Of a stretch of 64,000 nt of DNA, positions 26,413-39,244 are shown piece by piece; the stretch's first letter is position 1; each line of letters opens with the position of its first letter. A program made the position numbers and the translations under genes. The stretch is from Symsagittifera roscoffensis (taxonomy: Eukaryota; Xenacoelomorpha; Acoela; Convolutidae), in assembly GCF_963678635.1 (NCBI RefSeq), contig NC_087067.1, positions 42,868,696 through 42,932,695 of the forward strand. The letters run 5' to 3'. The notes below the pieces were generated by a model. It was not told the origin of the DNA and made no database searches. It saw nothing but the letters and a program-made list of their open reading frames with translations.

Positions 26413-26914
26413 TCAGCTTTGTCATTTATTTGACCAACAGATAAAAAAAACAATCTACACCAACTAACTTAAATGTAAACAGAACTAGTACGAAAGGAAG
26501 GCTGGTTATTTGAAAACTCAAACTTATGTTGCAATCCTTGCCTTTTTTGGCAAAAACATTTACCTCAAGTTAATACGAGCAAAGTGCTGTCTCTAAATAG
26601 ACATATCAAAATTTTGAACCGAAAAGTATCAAATTTATGTTTCAGTGACATATACAAAAGGAATTAAGGCTAGCCAATTGGATAGTTTTCTTAAATTTTG
26701 AGGTTAGCTAATTTTATTAGTTTTATTCCGATGTTCGAAGAAAGTGAGAATTATATGCCTGGAGCGATTTTTTTATGCAGACCAAATTTACACAATTGAC
26801 AGCGTATGGGAATCGATCCGGAAATCTTTGGATTGACAAGCGAGTAAGTTTACACTAGGCTAAAATGCGGATGGTATCGCTGCTCAAATGATACTTTAAA
26901 ATTTTAGTCTTGTG
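26413..26914. other. Gene-free spacer
   Basis: AT-rich spacer between two copies of the hairpin-ended repeat. I see nothing in it. Confidence 0.4.
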
Positions 26915-27252
26915 TGTTTAAAAAGCTAAATGATTGCCAGTTCGGCCAATTTGGGACAATCAACCCGCGATAAATTTTGTGCTAATAACGAATAAGTGGA
27001 AATTTGAACCGTCCTATAAACCGTTCCAAAATTATTTGAAGTACGGTATTTGGTCTATTTAATAATTTGCGATATGCAAAAAGTATCACTTTGTTCTTTA
27101 CATAGCGTGTGGGCGGTTGATTTCCAAAAAAAACTCAAAGTTCGAAATTTTTTCTTTTTTCACCCATTTTTATTGCGAAAACATCTCCTTACATTTCAAA
27201 AAAATTCAGTTGGAACATTCAGGGCGTCACGCTCATTTGAGCAGTCTTGTTT
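26915..27252 (+). mobile_element. Hairpin-ended repeat, partial copy
   Basis: The 5' part is missing. It contains gccagttcggccaatttggg, a cell-like phrase tagcgtgtgggcgg, and the family end gagcagtcttgtt at about 27239-27251. It is more diverged than the 25901 copy. Confidence 0.55.
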
Positions 27253-27838
27253 TTTTTGCAAACTTTTAATCAGTTTTCACCAAAAAGTTTTTGTTTTATC
27301 GATGTTATTTCGCAGTCAAAACAACCAGCGCTTTGCACTGATACGAGCAAGCATGGTTTCTTAAAGCTGAAACAATTGGTTGGCAGAGTAGGGTGTATTT
27401 TGATTATCATACCTTTATTGACGTTTTTTAGTAATCAATTTTTGGTGATTGAAAATTTTTCATCTCGTGAATTTTAATCAACACAATTTTTCAGACAATA
27501 AATATAAGCCTTTGGAAAGTGAAAGAAAATAAATGCAGATAGAGTTTAATTTTAATCAAGCGTTTTCTAGGTTGTTGGTGTTCGCGGACAACAAAACATG
27601 TAACCCTGCAATACATTGGCCCAGATTACAATTTCAGGGATAATACTGCCGATTCCCTCAATTTAACGCGGAATCTTCACTAAAATAGATATTGATTCAG
27701 CAATTGTCAAGGTATGTGCTGAATTTTGATTTAAGTGAAAATAAATCTAGCATATTCAAATTACTTTCTGGGAATTAGAAGCCGCAAAATATAACTGTAT
27801 ATTTTTTCAAATCTGCGCAAGAAATTAACTGACTTGCC
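27253..27838. other. Gene-free stretch upstream of the copia fossil
   Basis: AT-rich. I see no gene, RNA or clear repeat. Confidence 0.4.
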
Positions 27839-28078
27839 TGTTAGGTTTTGAAGAAATGACTTCTCACTTTACAGAGAAGTCGCTTCCCAGTTTTCGGTTC
27901 AAATTATGGGATTGGGATTGATTGGATGTCAAACGATGAAACGAGATATCACGCGGTGTCATACAACAAGTACAGATCTCAGCACGCAGTTAGCTTTCCG
28001 TATATATAGAAGTTTTGTTTACTACCCTTTTAACGCTCTATAATTCAACTGTTGATTATACCTAGTTTTGCTGCCAAC
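27839..28078 (+). repeat. Left LTR of the copia fossil
   Basis: It starts tgttaggttttgaagaaatg and contains a TATA-like tatatata at 28001-28008, a plausible promoter in the usual LTR position. It pairs with the right LTR at 30596-30830. Confidence 0.8.
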
Positions 28079-28401
28079 ATTTGAAAGGTTATGGGCCAAG
28101 CTACCAAAAAACGTGTCAGAAGTCAAGACTGACTGACTTTTACTGATTTTCAGAGAGCTTGCTGTGAATTGGTGACAGAGATAAAGTCACACGAAAGAAC
28201 AAACGAGGAAGAAAGTCACAAAGAAGATAGTGACTTGGCAGATAAACAACAGAGCTAAGCCAAGAAAAGACAAGTCATTGAGACAAAGCATTAAGACAAT
28301 TCAGGGGTCACAGTGAAGTCTGGAGTCATAAGGAAAGCTGAAAAAAGCACACAAGAGAGAGAAGAGAAAGAGGGAGAAGTGAAAGAGATAGGCACGAAGT
28401 T

Positions 28402-28450
<49 letters not shown>

Positions 28451-28480
28451 GAGAGAAAGAGAGAGAGAGCGAGAGATAGA
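28402..28480. repeat. GA-rich microsatellite
   Basis: An (agaa)n tract passes into (ga)n with a few interruptions, about 80 bp, inside the copia fossil between its left LTR and the Gag-like region. The Ser/Leu-rich frames on the opposite strand are an artefact of this tract. Confidence 0.95.
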
Positions 28481-30595
28481 TACATACTGACAAACTGTTT
28501 ATTTGACAAATTAAAAAGATGTGGTGTTTCATAAATTTCTAAATACTTTGTTGTTGCTTGGTTGGGGCGATCGTATCTGTCACTGCGAAATCTGAACGCG
28601 AAACTGATTTACAGAATAGCAGTTTCACAAAAAAAAACACTCCTAAATTTCTATATTGCCAATAATTATTGCTGAGTATGAGGTCTGTGAAGTAAATACA
28701 GCTTTGCTAAATCGCTAATGTGTAATTCGGTACGCAGACCGCTAGGTTCTGGATCAGACTTAGGTAATGAGAAACGTGTTTACTTATACTATGCACTGCG
28801 ATTTTAGTTTAGTTTGCTGATATAATATAGACTGAATTTTTGTCACTGAAAGTACGTGGAATTTAAGGTGTTTGCTCAGAGCAACGTGAAATAAATTAAA
28901 ATTTCTGAATCAGCCAGAACAGTGTTTTCAGGAAAAGAAGAAAAATTTTTGCACTTCGCAGAGCAGTTTGTGGCTAGAACTTTTCATCCTAAACTGAACA
29001 AAAATATTCATAAGGAATAAGACGAGAACGAGTTTGCACCCAGTGTTAGGAAAGAGGCGACTGTAGAACGGAGAGACGCATCTTGAGGAAAATGGAGAGA
29101 ATTTTTAGATGAAAAACAATGGCATGTTTAGTATGAGTTGATCCACTGCTTAGACAATAATCTGTTTTGTTTTTGAGACCAAATAAAAGCAAGGGAAGTT
29201 AGGTTTGGGGTTTTTTGTGTGAAACGTTTTCGAGCGCTAAGAAACCGAGACTGCAGCAAATTTTTTCTCACTTATGCTCGATTAGAATGAAAACGAATGA
29301 CAGTTTAGACGATTGGATAACTAGAGCTGCAGAGTTACAATATAAATTAGATAAAGTGGACGAGGGTTTAATTAAAAAGGCGTTTGTGTCAATCATTCTC
29401 AAACGCTAGCCAAAAGAGTTCAATATTTTTTTTGTATTTTGATAAAATTTAGCTAAGATAAGACTTTGATTGATATAAAGAAAATTTTGAAAAACTTTGA
29501 AAGTGATCATAGGAATGAGGAGAAGATTGAGCATTCGTTAATTTTAAAGAAAAAAACGTGTTTTATGTGCAAAAAGTTAGAACACATAGCAGCTCATTGT
29601 AGGTCTGAGGTAGTGCATAAGGTTAACCAGTCATCCAGTGATAGACCTCCTGTGAAATGTTTCAGGTGCTTGAAATTAAGAGATTTATCTAAAGAAGTAT
29701 TCAGAAAAAAAACGTAAGGGAAGAGCTACAATTGGCTGAAAGAAGTGAAACTCATTTTAGTTTCTATAACTCAGCCGATAGAGTCGATGTTGACTCAATT
29801 TTAGATTCAGGCTTAACTTGCAGTATGGCAAAGGATTAAAATTTATTTTTTGAGCTGGACGAGATTTTTGAAAACGTTGACCTTACTGAGTGTAGTGTTT
29901 AAGGAAAAGGAGAGTTGAGTTTACTGTGCGAGATTTTCTAGGAAAATTCAAAAATTTTTCATTGGGTGATTGTTTCTTTGTATCAGGAATTTCAGAAATT
30001 TTAGCGTCAATCTCAAAACTTACTAGGGGAAGAGCTAAATTAATTTTCGGAAAAAGTCATGTATTGAGCAAGGAAATGAGACCGTTTATCCTCTAAATGA
30101 GCGAGGAAATCTTTTTGTTTGAAAAATAATAGGACTTGAAAACCGAGCAAAACTAAATGTTGATAAAGTGGAGAACAATTTTTTTGGGTTCAGAGTCACT
30201 AAGACTTCTTTTGCAGAGAGACACTAGAGAGGATTGAAAAATGTAGTGACCATAACAAGAACTTGATGATAAACGACAAGGGTAAAAAAAAAATTTTGAG
30301 CTACAAAAAGATTTTAGAGCCCAGCTAAAAACTAAAACGTCATTATACGAACAATGTAGGGAGGAGTCGAGAAGCTTATGCGAGGTTAAGACTTTTCAGA
30401 GCATGGACATGCAGTTAGTTTCAAAGACAGTGAAGAGTACGAAGCTTGAAAGCAGAGCAAGAAAACATTCAAGATTTTTGTGCTAGGGCAGAAAAATACA
30501 GAAATTGCTCTCAACAAACATCAAATGGGACATGGTAAAACTGAACCTCCAGACAAGTGTAGGCTAGGATGAAGTAATTTTTTTGAAAGGAGGAA

Positions 30596-30830
30596 TGTTA
30601 AGTTTTGGAGAAATGCCTTCTCACTTTATAGAGAAGTGACTGCTTAGTTTTCGGTTCATGTTACGAACATAATTGAATTTTGCACAATGTCACACGACAT
30701 CACGCAATGTCGAATCACGAGATTAGATCTCAACACGCGGGTAACTTTCCTCAAATATAAAAACTAAAATACTACTTTTTTATCGCTCTCTTAGTCAACT
30801 GCTGGTTATACCTAGTTTTGTTGCCGACCT
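30596..30830 (+). repeat. Right LTR of the copia fossil
   Basis: It starts tgttaagttttggagaaatg directly after the purine-rich tract and ends near tacctagttttgttgcc. It is clearly similar to the left LTR but noticeably diverged. Confidence 0.8.
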
Positions 30831-33029
30831 GTAAAATTGCCTATATGTCAATTATGGCGCACGTCAAACAATGTATCTCCCAAAAACCTAGTTTTTACCA
30901 TTTTCACAAATTCTGTTTGTTTAAAGGTAAGATCATTGGTATCAAGGACATTCCAAATGTCGATACAATGTTATGAACGAGTCGATACAATGTTATGCGC
31001 GGATTTGAAACTTGTGCTGTGAACTAAATTTAAAGGGATTTAATAACATTTTTGTAGGGTTAAAAACGACAAAAAATATTGTTGAGCAGCTGCAGATGCC
31101 TCAAAAGTAACGCTATGTCAATTTTGTTGTGCCTGTTGCCTGTAAATAAAACATTTATTTAAAAAAATTTTTTGAAAAGAGTGCTTGTATCAGAGAGAAG
31201 CTCAAATGGCTGGTTGTTGTGCAAAAGAAGTATTTGGCCATTGTTAATTTTGTGAAACCTGTGAAATATTCTAAAATAGTTGCAGATTACACCCTTTTTG
31301 TTTTGATTTCTTATGCCTGCTGATCTTTCTTTTTTGATTTTTAGAGATTACTAAGAGGTTTTGTACTCTTTTTAAAATTTTATACCAGTATTGCTAAGTA
31401 ATTAGAACAAATATTCAACGTCAAAAAGATCTTCAACGTTAACTTCATGATATGCTAATGTGTGTTTCAATTTGTCCATTTTGTTGTAAGCTATTTCGAA
31501 AAAAAAATTTGAAAAAATGTTTGAAATTTTTTCAATTTATTCAAAACCGAAAAAGCTTTTTTAGTATAAGTTAAGAGTTAAAATTTTCTTGGAATGTAAT
31601 TATTGCGTTCCAGAAATTTTCTTTACTTTCGGTGGCAGAAAAATTGAAAAACTAGTTTTGAAACCGAGTAATTTCTAAATTTACTTAAATTTTTGCACTA
31701 AGCTCGAACAAGAACGGTTCATTCCCAACGTTTTTTTTATAAAACTGCAGCTAAATCTTTCAATTTGTATTATTAAATAGTTATGATAGACACTTTGTAA
31801 TATTTAATCAAAACCTTTGTTTTTCTTTTTAACGTGAGTTTTGAACACTTGAGTTTTCTGGTATCATTGGGTTCCAACAATCTGAAAATCGAAGATTTTT
31901 ATATTCTTCAGTATAAACTTTCTTAGAAGCTTTTTATTTGAGTCAACGTCACTTTTAAGCTTTATGTTTTGGTGACAAAATTAACCTAATTTTAATCGAC
32001 TACGAATTTGCCCAGCAAAAAAGGAGCAGTCTTCAAAAGAGTCTATATTCAAAACAGTTTCCGTTTAATCTTTTCTCGATTGCTTGAAAAAACGTCTTGT
32101 TCTCGATTGCCTGAAAAAAAATCCTCAGCCTGATTAAAAATATCTATGGCTCTTTCAGATTTCCCGCTTGGGTTGCCCTGTCTGGGTCGTCAATTACATT
32201 TCCTGTTTGGGTAGTCTGATAGCTTGACCGGATTCTTATATCAATAATCAACTTTATCAAGACAATTTTTTAATTTTTGAAAAAAAATCAAATCGTTTTA
32301 TAATTATTCCCTTTCAACAGAAAATTAAACGTCATTTTTATAAGAAAGATAAAAAAGAAAAACAATTGCTTTGTCAAGAAAGTGTGTGTGAGGAGAATTA
32401 TGGCTGAGGAGAATTATTTTGTACTACAGGTATTTTCACTTAAATTATATATATTTTTAACTGAAATATATATAGACGAACGGCTGAAAAAATGTTAGTT
32501 TTCTACAAGAAAAGAAATTAATTACTGCTTTGATTCTCCGCAAACTAGTTCAACCAAACAAAACAGCATTGAAAGTTTAAAAAGATTATTTTTCTTCTAT
32601 GAAAAACATTGAAACAAATAGTGAAGCGGACTAGTTAACTGACCACTTAAAAAATTATCTAAACCTCGCCAATCTAGTTTTATATTAAATACACGGAAAA
32701 TCTGAGTAAGTTGCCTTTTAACGAAGCTATGATAGTTTCATTTGAAGATACAAACAACTCAACAATCTTAGAAAAAACAAATGATTTCAAGTCAAGTACT
32801 CACTCAAGTAAACCCTAAAAAAGGTACATCGGGTAAAAATCTGCTATTCCATTATGCAGTTTAAAATTTACTTTAATTATTTCAGCGCCTCGTCTAACAT
32901 ACTCAAAATTGAGATACTTACAAACCCACAAAAATTGTGGAGTACCTTTTGTAATGTCATTTTTAAAAGACTGAATCGAAAAAGATTGTCATTTTTAAAA
33001 GACTGAGTATAAAATTTGGAATGGTTTTT
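30831..33029. other. Gene-free AT-rich stretch
   Basis: Only short open frames, with no family resemblance. A direct phrase repeat (gtcgatacaatgttatg, near 30960-30995) is the only local structure noted. Confidence 0.4.
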
Positions 33030-33375
33030 TCCTTAAAACAAACTTCGAATTCTTAGCTAAGCGTTTTTCACAGTTTTTTCTTATACCATTTAAACAAGAT
33101 CTTATCCTGGTCACAGATTCAAGAATTACTTCGTTTGTGATTGTTTTTTGCAATGTTTCCAAGTTTGCATTTTGGAATGTTTTAACAACACTAATTCAAA
33201 TCAACAATATTTGGTGCGCGATTTATTTGGTATTAAAAAAGCGTGAGCGGCGGTTTAACCTGGCTTAGACATTGTTCTAAATTAAAATCTTCTCAGACGC
33301 TTATAACATAACTTCATACTTTTCATAACGTGCTAGGAAATATTTTCCAAGAAAAAACTGGAAAAACTTTCTTTT
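33030..33375 (+). mobile_element. Hairpin-ended repeat, old partial copy
   Basis: It keeps the order of family landmarks in degraded form: cttcgaattcttagctaagc, gcgcgatttatttggtatta, gcgtgagcggcggtttaacc and cataacgtgctaggaa. Both ends are lost. Confidence 0.45.
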
Positions 33376-34715
33376 TCAAATTTGAAGTTTTTTCAGCTTT
33401 CAATTTTCTTTCGTAATTTTGATGCTTAAAGGGTAGTCAAATTAATCGGGGTGATGTCCTAATAGGAATTTTTTTTTTTTTTGCTTTCAAATAGATTAAT
33501 GACCGTTTTTTTTTTTTATTTAGTATGAATATGAATAAATAATTTTCATCCTGAAATTGACTACTCAGCTTCACTCTTTCTTTGCTGTGTTTAAATATTA
33601 GCTGAATCTCGATAATTTTTTTGCACCATTCAAAACAATTTATGCTCAGGGTAACTTTTTTAGTCAAACTTTGGCGATTGACAAAATAATTTTTATCTAA
33701 TTCATTCAAGTTTTTTTGGACCCAATGAGTGATAAAAGTTACTACTATAAATTTACCTTTATGAACTCAAAGTTAAAAAACTTATTTTAACTTCTTATGG
33801 GTTCGTAAGTTTCAGAAGTATTGCAAATTGTTTAATTAGCCATGTTCTTGACTAATTTATGCAAATTTTGAGCATCTTGTATGTTGCTGAAAGCGCAACG
33901 CGCTTTATTTATACATGGCGAAAAATTATCATTCAGCTATACGATCAGTTAAAACGGAATTGATAAAAAAGCGGAAGTTCAAGAAGTTAATAAAAAATTG
34001 GGGAGCAATTATCCACACATTCACAAAAAAAAATTGGTACGAACCATCTATTCAATAAGAAAAAATTTTTAAATAGTCTTGTAAAAAAATTTTTTCATAA
34101 AATGTTGTAGGAAATTCATAAAACACTTAAAACTTCAAAAGCTTAGCCTTATTTAAGTTTTGAAAAAAAAAATCAAAGTTTACTAGTCCTGCACTTCGGA
34201 GTAATGACTTGATAAGACTATTCATGTTTTATTTTTAGCTCAAAAGTTTAGATCAAAATATTCTATCTTGAGTTAGTATTTTCCGTTATGTTTAAATTTG
34301 TTAGAGGCAATTTTCTTCAGTTTTTTTTAATCATTTTGATGTATTGAAGAATTGCATTATACTGCTTTTTCTAGCAGTTTTCTTAATTGATTAATTTTAT
34401 GTCGCAATTCTTAATTTTGTTTTTAGCTTTGACTTAAATAACTTGAAACAAAGCGTCGTCAGAACTACTAAGGTAATAATTAAATTTTTATTTTTACAGC
34501 ATAATTATAATAATCCTGCTTTTTTTGTCAAGCTTTCTGCAAAAAAATCAATCAAAAATTTTAATGATTGCGTCGTCTTTTTAGAATAACACAAAATCAA
34601 ATGAATTTGGTTTCACTCTCATTGGCGCCAATTTTTTTGATATAAAATTTAGTATAGACATCAATTAATTTGCAGCAAAATTTTGAAATCCGAACAGTTT
34701 TATGGGAACCATAAA
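33376..34715. other. Gene-free AT-rich stretch
   Basis: No supported gene. Long T and A runs dominate. Confidence 0.4.
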
Positions 34716-34725
34716 CAAATATCTG

Positions 34726-35363
34726 GCGCTAAGTTTTTACCAGAACGACCTTTTACCAGACCGACCTTTTACCAGACCACAATGCAATAATGCTATTAAG
34801 ATAAATGTAAATTATTGGACAATCGAATTAGAACAAGTGGAATCCCTCACTCGCGAAGGACCGCATGCGCGAAAATAAAAATCAGCCTATCAGATTTCAG
34901 TAATTTAAAATTTGGAAAGAAATTAAACTTTTCGAGGGACTAAAGATTGATATTGGCCGAATATAAAACGGCAGAAACATGAAAACATTTCAAATTATCA
35001 CTGACCGCCGCCAAATTGGAACAAATTTTATATTTAATTTGTTTCGTTATCAAAGAAGCAAAATATTACTTCATTTAATTCATATTAATTGAATGACAAT
35101 TGCTTCTTTTTAAAAAATGATTTTCGTTTAATTTTGTTTTTGGTTTTTCTCTCACGAGTTTTTTCGCTCATTGGGTCCTTCGCGCATGAGAAAGCCCCCG
35201 TTAGAACAAACAAAACTTTGCTGAGAAACCGTGAAATCATTGTATTTAACCAGACTAAACGGCGTCAATACATCTGTCAATCGCATTTGCTTATCAAGTC
35301 TGGTAAAAGGTCCATGTTATAACTTTTCTGGTAAAAGGTCGGTCTGGTAAAAGGCCGGTCCTC
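34726..35363. mobile_element. Mutator-like MITE with 10 bp target duplication
   Basis: About 640 bp are bounded by an identical 10 bp direct repeat (caaatatctg at 34716-34725 and 35364-35373). The left end carries two and a half copies of accttttaccagaccg-type subrepeats (34737-34778). The right end carries the inverse (tggtaaaaggtcggtctggt and flanks, 35298-35361). Subterminal phrases are also inverted: tcgcgaaggacc near 34853 and gggtccttcgcgca near 35173. Target repeats of 9-11 bp are typical of Mutator-like elements. There is no transposase frame. Confidence 0.7.
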
Positions 35364-35373
35364 CAAATATCTG

Positions 35374-37540
35374 TATGTGTGCAGTAGATTGCTATTTTTT
35401 ACTGGAAGAAACAGTTATAAGCGGAATCCGCAATATGTAAGCCAAATTCAATTACAAATGACCTCCATTTTTTTAAAAATAGATTAGCTTAATTTAACAT
35501 GTTTTCAAGATATAAAAGATTATTTTTTTTTGTATTAACTCTGTTTTTTTTTATATTTGCAATCAACTTATTACTAAATTTTCTTATATAACTTTTTTTA
35601 AATCTCGTATTTAAAAAAAAATTACTCATATCTTATTTAAGTAAACTTCACAAAGTTTATTTGAAAAGCTGATCTCAGAAATTTATTTAATCTAATCTTA
35701 ATTAAGTGTATCTGAATAACTGATCTGATGACGAAAGCTAAAATCTAACATTGGACGTAACTAATTTTACAAAAACGCTAATCCATATCATAAAAGCTCT
35801 CATCTATCAGTCGGCAGGATACAGGGCACGGGATACACTATAAAGTAAACAGGATACTGTATGCAAGATGCAGATTAGAATACAAAGCTTTTAGAAACTT
35901 TATAAAACTTTTTTGAGGTTTTTTAAAAATAAGAGTCGGCTTCCAAATCAACCGCTGTTTTACTAACCACAGCTTATGGGACGAGCTCGAATGGTAATTT
36001 AAACTTCGACTTTAAAGCTTGATAATCAGAACGGCTTTTTATAAAGATACTTGCAATGACTGTTGTTTTTATTCCAATTTTAATTTTTTCTCTTACTCAA
36101 GAAAAAAGCTAGAATTCTTAGTCCGTGTGCTTGCATAAAAATCAAACTCGATGGTGTGAAAACGCGTGTAGACTTCGGAGGATGATAACATCCTCATCCC
36201 TAGGAACTGATTTAGGTCTTTAGGGCAGACTTTTCTACCACAGGAATTGTCACACTTCTGGCATCCATTTTTGATCAACTAATCTTAGAGTTGACTCTTT
36301 CCCAAGATAGCTCCTTAAGAATTATGCATCATCCATAATATTAAAACTACAGTCAGAGCTATTAATTTTTTCATAAAAGATTGGAGCGGCTAATGATTGA
36401 AGATTTTCCAACTTGGATCTAAATAATAGGATAATAGGACCTAAAACATTTTCTGAGCTGTTGGTATCTACAGTTAGAATTATAGTGGGATACAACCCAA
36501 AATGCAATTAAATTTAATCACAGTTTTCTGTAAAACCACCAAAACTGTTGCTTTGTCCTAAATCAGAGATTTCAGTCACCTTTTCATCATATATCAAGGA
36601 TTTTGAATAAAGTTTTGAGAGTCGGTAAAACTACGATTTTAAAACCTAGATCTTTTTTTGGTTCCTTGACTTTGTATTATTTACAGATTTTTAAATTTTT
36701 TTCATCGAAAACATGAATAAATCGGAAACGTTGCAAACTTGATGAAATTTTTAAAAAGAACTAATAATTTTGGTTTCCACGAATCGCAGAAGAGCTATCA
36801 GTAGGCCTTAACAGGTCTTTCGAAGGATTAGGCTATTTCTTTTATTTTCCCACATTCCAGAATTATTTTCTTGCGAAAAGTTTTTTTTCGGCGACTTTAG
36901 ACCAGTTTCAAGCGTCTAGATATTTCGTGTGACATCACTATTGCAGCCGAAATTGGTAAGGGTGTGGTAGAACTGAAGCTAGAGATCAAGAGAGACCTCA
37001 TCCTCACACTACCATTGCCATGGCTCTGACGATCTCAAAGTCGACAACTTATCTTTATGCTAAGAGCATCCTAGCATAGTCGTAAAATATAAGTAGCTTG
37101 TGGTGGTAAACTAGGTTGAGATTTTTTAAAAGGAATTGTAAGGGAGCTTGTATGCTAATTGCATCATATTTAAAAGCCTTTAAACTGGTATATCAGTATA
37201 TCAGAAGAACTTATTTTTTTTTACAAATTATTATTTTTTACAAACAATTTTTTTTTAGAAATTAAACACTTCAATTTGTATTTAAATTATAGCGATTTAA
37301 CAAGTCCTAAGATTTTCCACTGCGTTGTTTAGATAGTAATTAATTGTCGAAAATTTGCTGGATAAGTTTTTGTGCATTACAATATGATTTTGCAGTTTTA
37401 AGAAATCGAAACGTTTTTGTTTAATTGCAAGTAGCGCATAATAGAAAATATTGAGATTCTTTTCAAAACCGTCTCGCCTCTCTCTCAAAAAATCCTATAT
37501 TATCCCCCTTCTTGCCTTCCTCCTTCACCGTCTTCGAGAT
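35374..37540. other. Mostly gene-free stretch
   Basis: AT-rich. Two minus-strand open frames at 36093-36278 and 36322-36507 look slightly more protein-like than the rest, the first with closely spaced cysteines, but neither can be assigned. Confidence 0.35.
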
Positions 37541-37544
37541 TCGG

Positions 37545-37815
37545 TTGTTACTAAAGGCGGATCTAAAGTTTCTCAGAAGTTCCAAATTTTTCTCGACATT
37601 TTGTATGAGTCGAACAAATTGATTTTTCGATATCTCAAAAATCACTACAAGGACCTTATTTTGGCCAAATTTTCTGTGCCTCATGCAAATTATTGAAAAA
37701 AGATCAAGTTTTTAATGATTTTTTGGAAAGTTTTGACCAAAAATTGCTTATTTTGGCGCGCACTCCTTTTCATGCTAGTTATAAAATTTTGCCCCAAAGG
37801 CGCCTTTAGGTTCGA
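37545..37815. mobile_element. hAT-like MITE, one arm
   Basis: It starts at a degraded terminus (ggcggatctaaagtttctca) and contains the family blocks ttgatttttcgatatctcaa, aaggaccttattttggccaa, ggcgcgcactcc and ccccaaaggcgcctttaggt. It lacks the mirror arm. Confidence 0.6.
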
Positions 37816-38429
37816 CCGCACATGAGTGTCATGTCACAAATGTATCAAATAGTTCCAAAGTCGAATATCTGAATTCAGTACTGCTCGTTACATTAATGTT
37901 AGTTCAAGAACTGCTGTGCCTATTTCGAATGTAGCCTACAAATCTACTGCTTTTTTTCTAACTAGCTGCAGCATATTGGCAATAGATCAAGGAAAAGTTA
38001 GAAATGAAACTTTGAAGATCAAGTTGGCCATGGATCTAGATACTTGCAAGGACTATTGCTTTCATATCAATATAATTTTTTCCTTTGCGCAAGCAATTTA
38101 CTGGCAGTCGGAAACTAGGCAAGTTCAGAAGCTGATTTGTGCAGTTTATTGAAAATTCAAATAAAACTACTTGTCAGTTCAAGAGGGTTAGTAAATATTT
38201 TTTTTTCAAACATTATGATTGAAAAAAAAATTATTATTTTTCTGTTCAAGGTTTTCGTCTTAATTTCTGTCTGCTGTTGTTCCGTTGTTTTTTTTCGAAT
38301 GCAATTTACAATGCGTTTTTTTCTCAGCTGGGTTTTTCAGTTTTTCATTCAAATTGTTTTGTAATATAATTTATGCGTTTAAAGTTGCTCTAGTTTTTGC
38401 GTTTACCAACTCTGACTTTTGATTTTTTT
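37816..38429. other. Gene-free stretch upstream of the receptor locus
   Basis: Short open frames without family resemblance. Nothing else is seen. Confidence 0.35.
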
Positions 38430-39010
38430 TCCGGTTAGGTTGTTCGACGTAAGTTATATCAGCTTGGTTGACCAATGTTGGGAAGCTTCATGGGCGATTT
38501 CTTTTTAGTGCTTTTTCCTGTTTCAGGAGCCACGAGTTGTAAAAGTTTTACTTCAAAAATATTAATAGCTTAAATGTTTTTTATATCTACAGTTTCGATT
38601 TCGGCTTACAGAGGTTCGACACAAAAATTTGTCTTAGTTGCCCTCCGTCATTGATTTTCCATGCTTTTTTAGGTTCTTTTTATAAACAGAATCCAAGATA
38701 AAGATTTTTTTAGAAATAACTTCTGATCTTTTATCATGTTAACTTTTCAGCTTAATTTTTTGTTTTGAAAAAAAAGAAGACTTTTTTCTTTTTTCTAATT
38801 GGTATCTTGTATTGCAATGAAAGTTTTAGTTGCTCGCAAGTCAAGTTATTTCAATGGCAACTTTCAAGAGCAGTTTCAAGGGCCATTTTTAAAATACTTT
38901 TGCCTATTTCAGTAAGGATGGGTCGTAAAAACGTTACTTAACAAAATTATAGCTTGAATGTTTTTCTTGTCTACAGTTTTAATTTTTGGCTTAGCGAGGG
39001 TCGACCTAAT
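38430..39010. repeat. Degenerate repeats related to 11505-12330
   Basis: Phrases built as a T-rich run, then cggttaggttgttcgacg, cggcttacagaggttcgaca and ggcttagcgagggtcgacct occur near 38430, 38600 and 38985. Spacing and wording resemble the array at 11.5-12.3 kb. The resemblance is weak. Confidence 0.35.
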
Positions 39011-39244
39011 TTTTTTTGTCTCAGTTGCCGCTTGATGATTCTTTCTTAATGCTTGTTAAGGCTGCTTAAGAAATCTTCCGAGTGAAAAGTATAAAGTTTT
39101 TGCAGATAGGAGGTTTGTTGATATATTTTTGTAGATATTGTTTTCGTAGATTGTTTTGTAATGTAATGTTTTACTTATGGCGCCAGTGTTGCGAGACTCC
39201 ACTTCGTTTCTGTGTTTAAAATTTAGACCTCAAGCTATGTTTAG

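Larger units (their letters stand above)
27839..30830 (+). mobile_element. Ty1/copia-type LTR retrotransposon fossil
   Basis: The element has two LTRs of about 235 bp (27839-28078 and 30596-30830), both starting tgtta and ending near ctagttttg.tgcc. A primer-binding site lies just inside the left LTR (ggttatgggcc at about 28088), which matches the complement of the anticodon region of initiator tRNA-Met, as used by Drosophila copia. A purine-rich tract (gaaaggaggaa) abuts the right LTR. Internal parts, in order: a Gag-like helix region (29215-29409), a zinc knuckle of the CX2CX4HX4C type (CFMCKKLEHIAAHC, near 29570), a protease-like ILDSG phrase near 29800, and a copia-type stretch reading FFVSGISEILASISKL near 29970. 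At about 3.0 kb it is short for the family and is broken in many places. The LTRs differ at many positions, so it is old. Confidence 0.85.

Noticed and set aside
28291-28532. Ser/Leu-rich minus-strand frames that look like membrane proteins
   Set aside because: They are translations of the (GA)n microsatellite.
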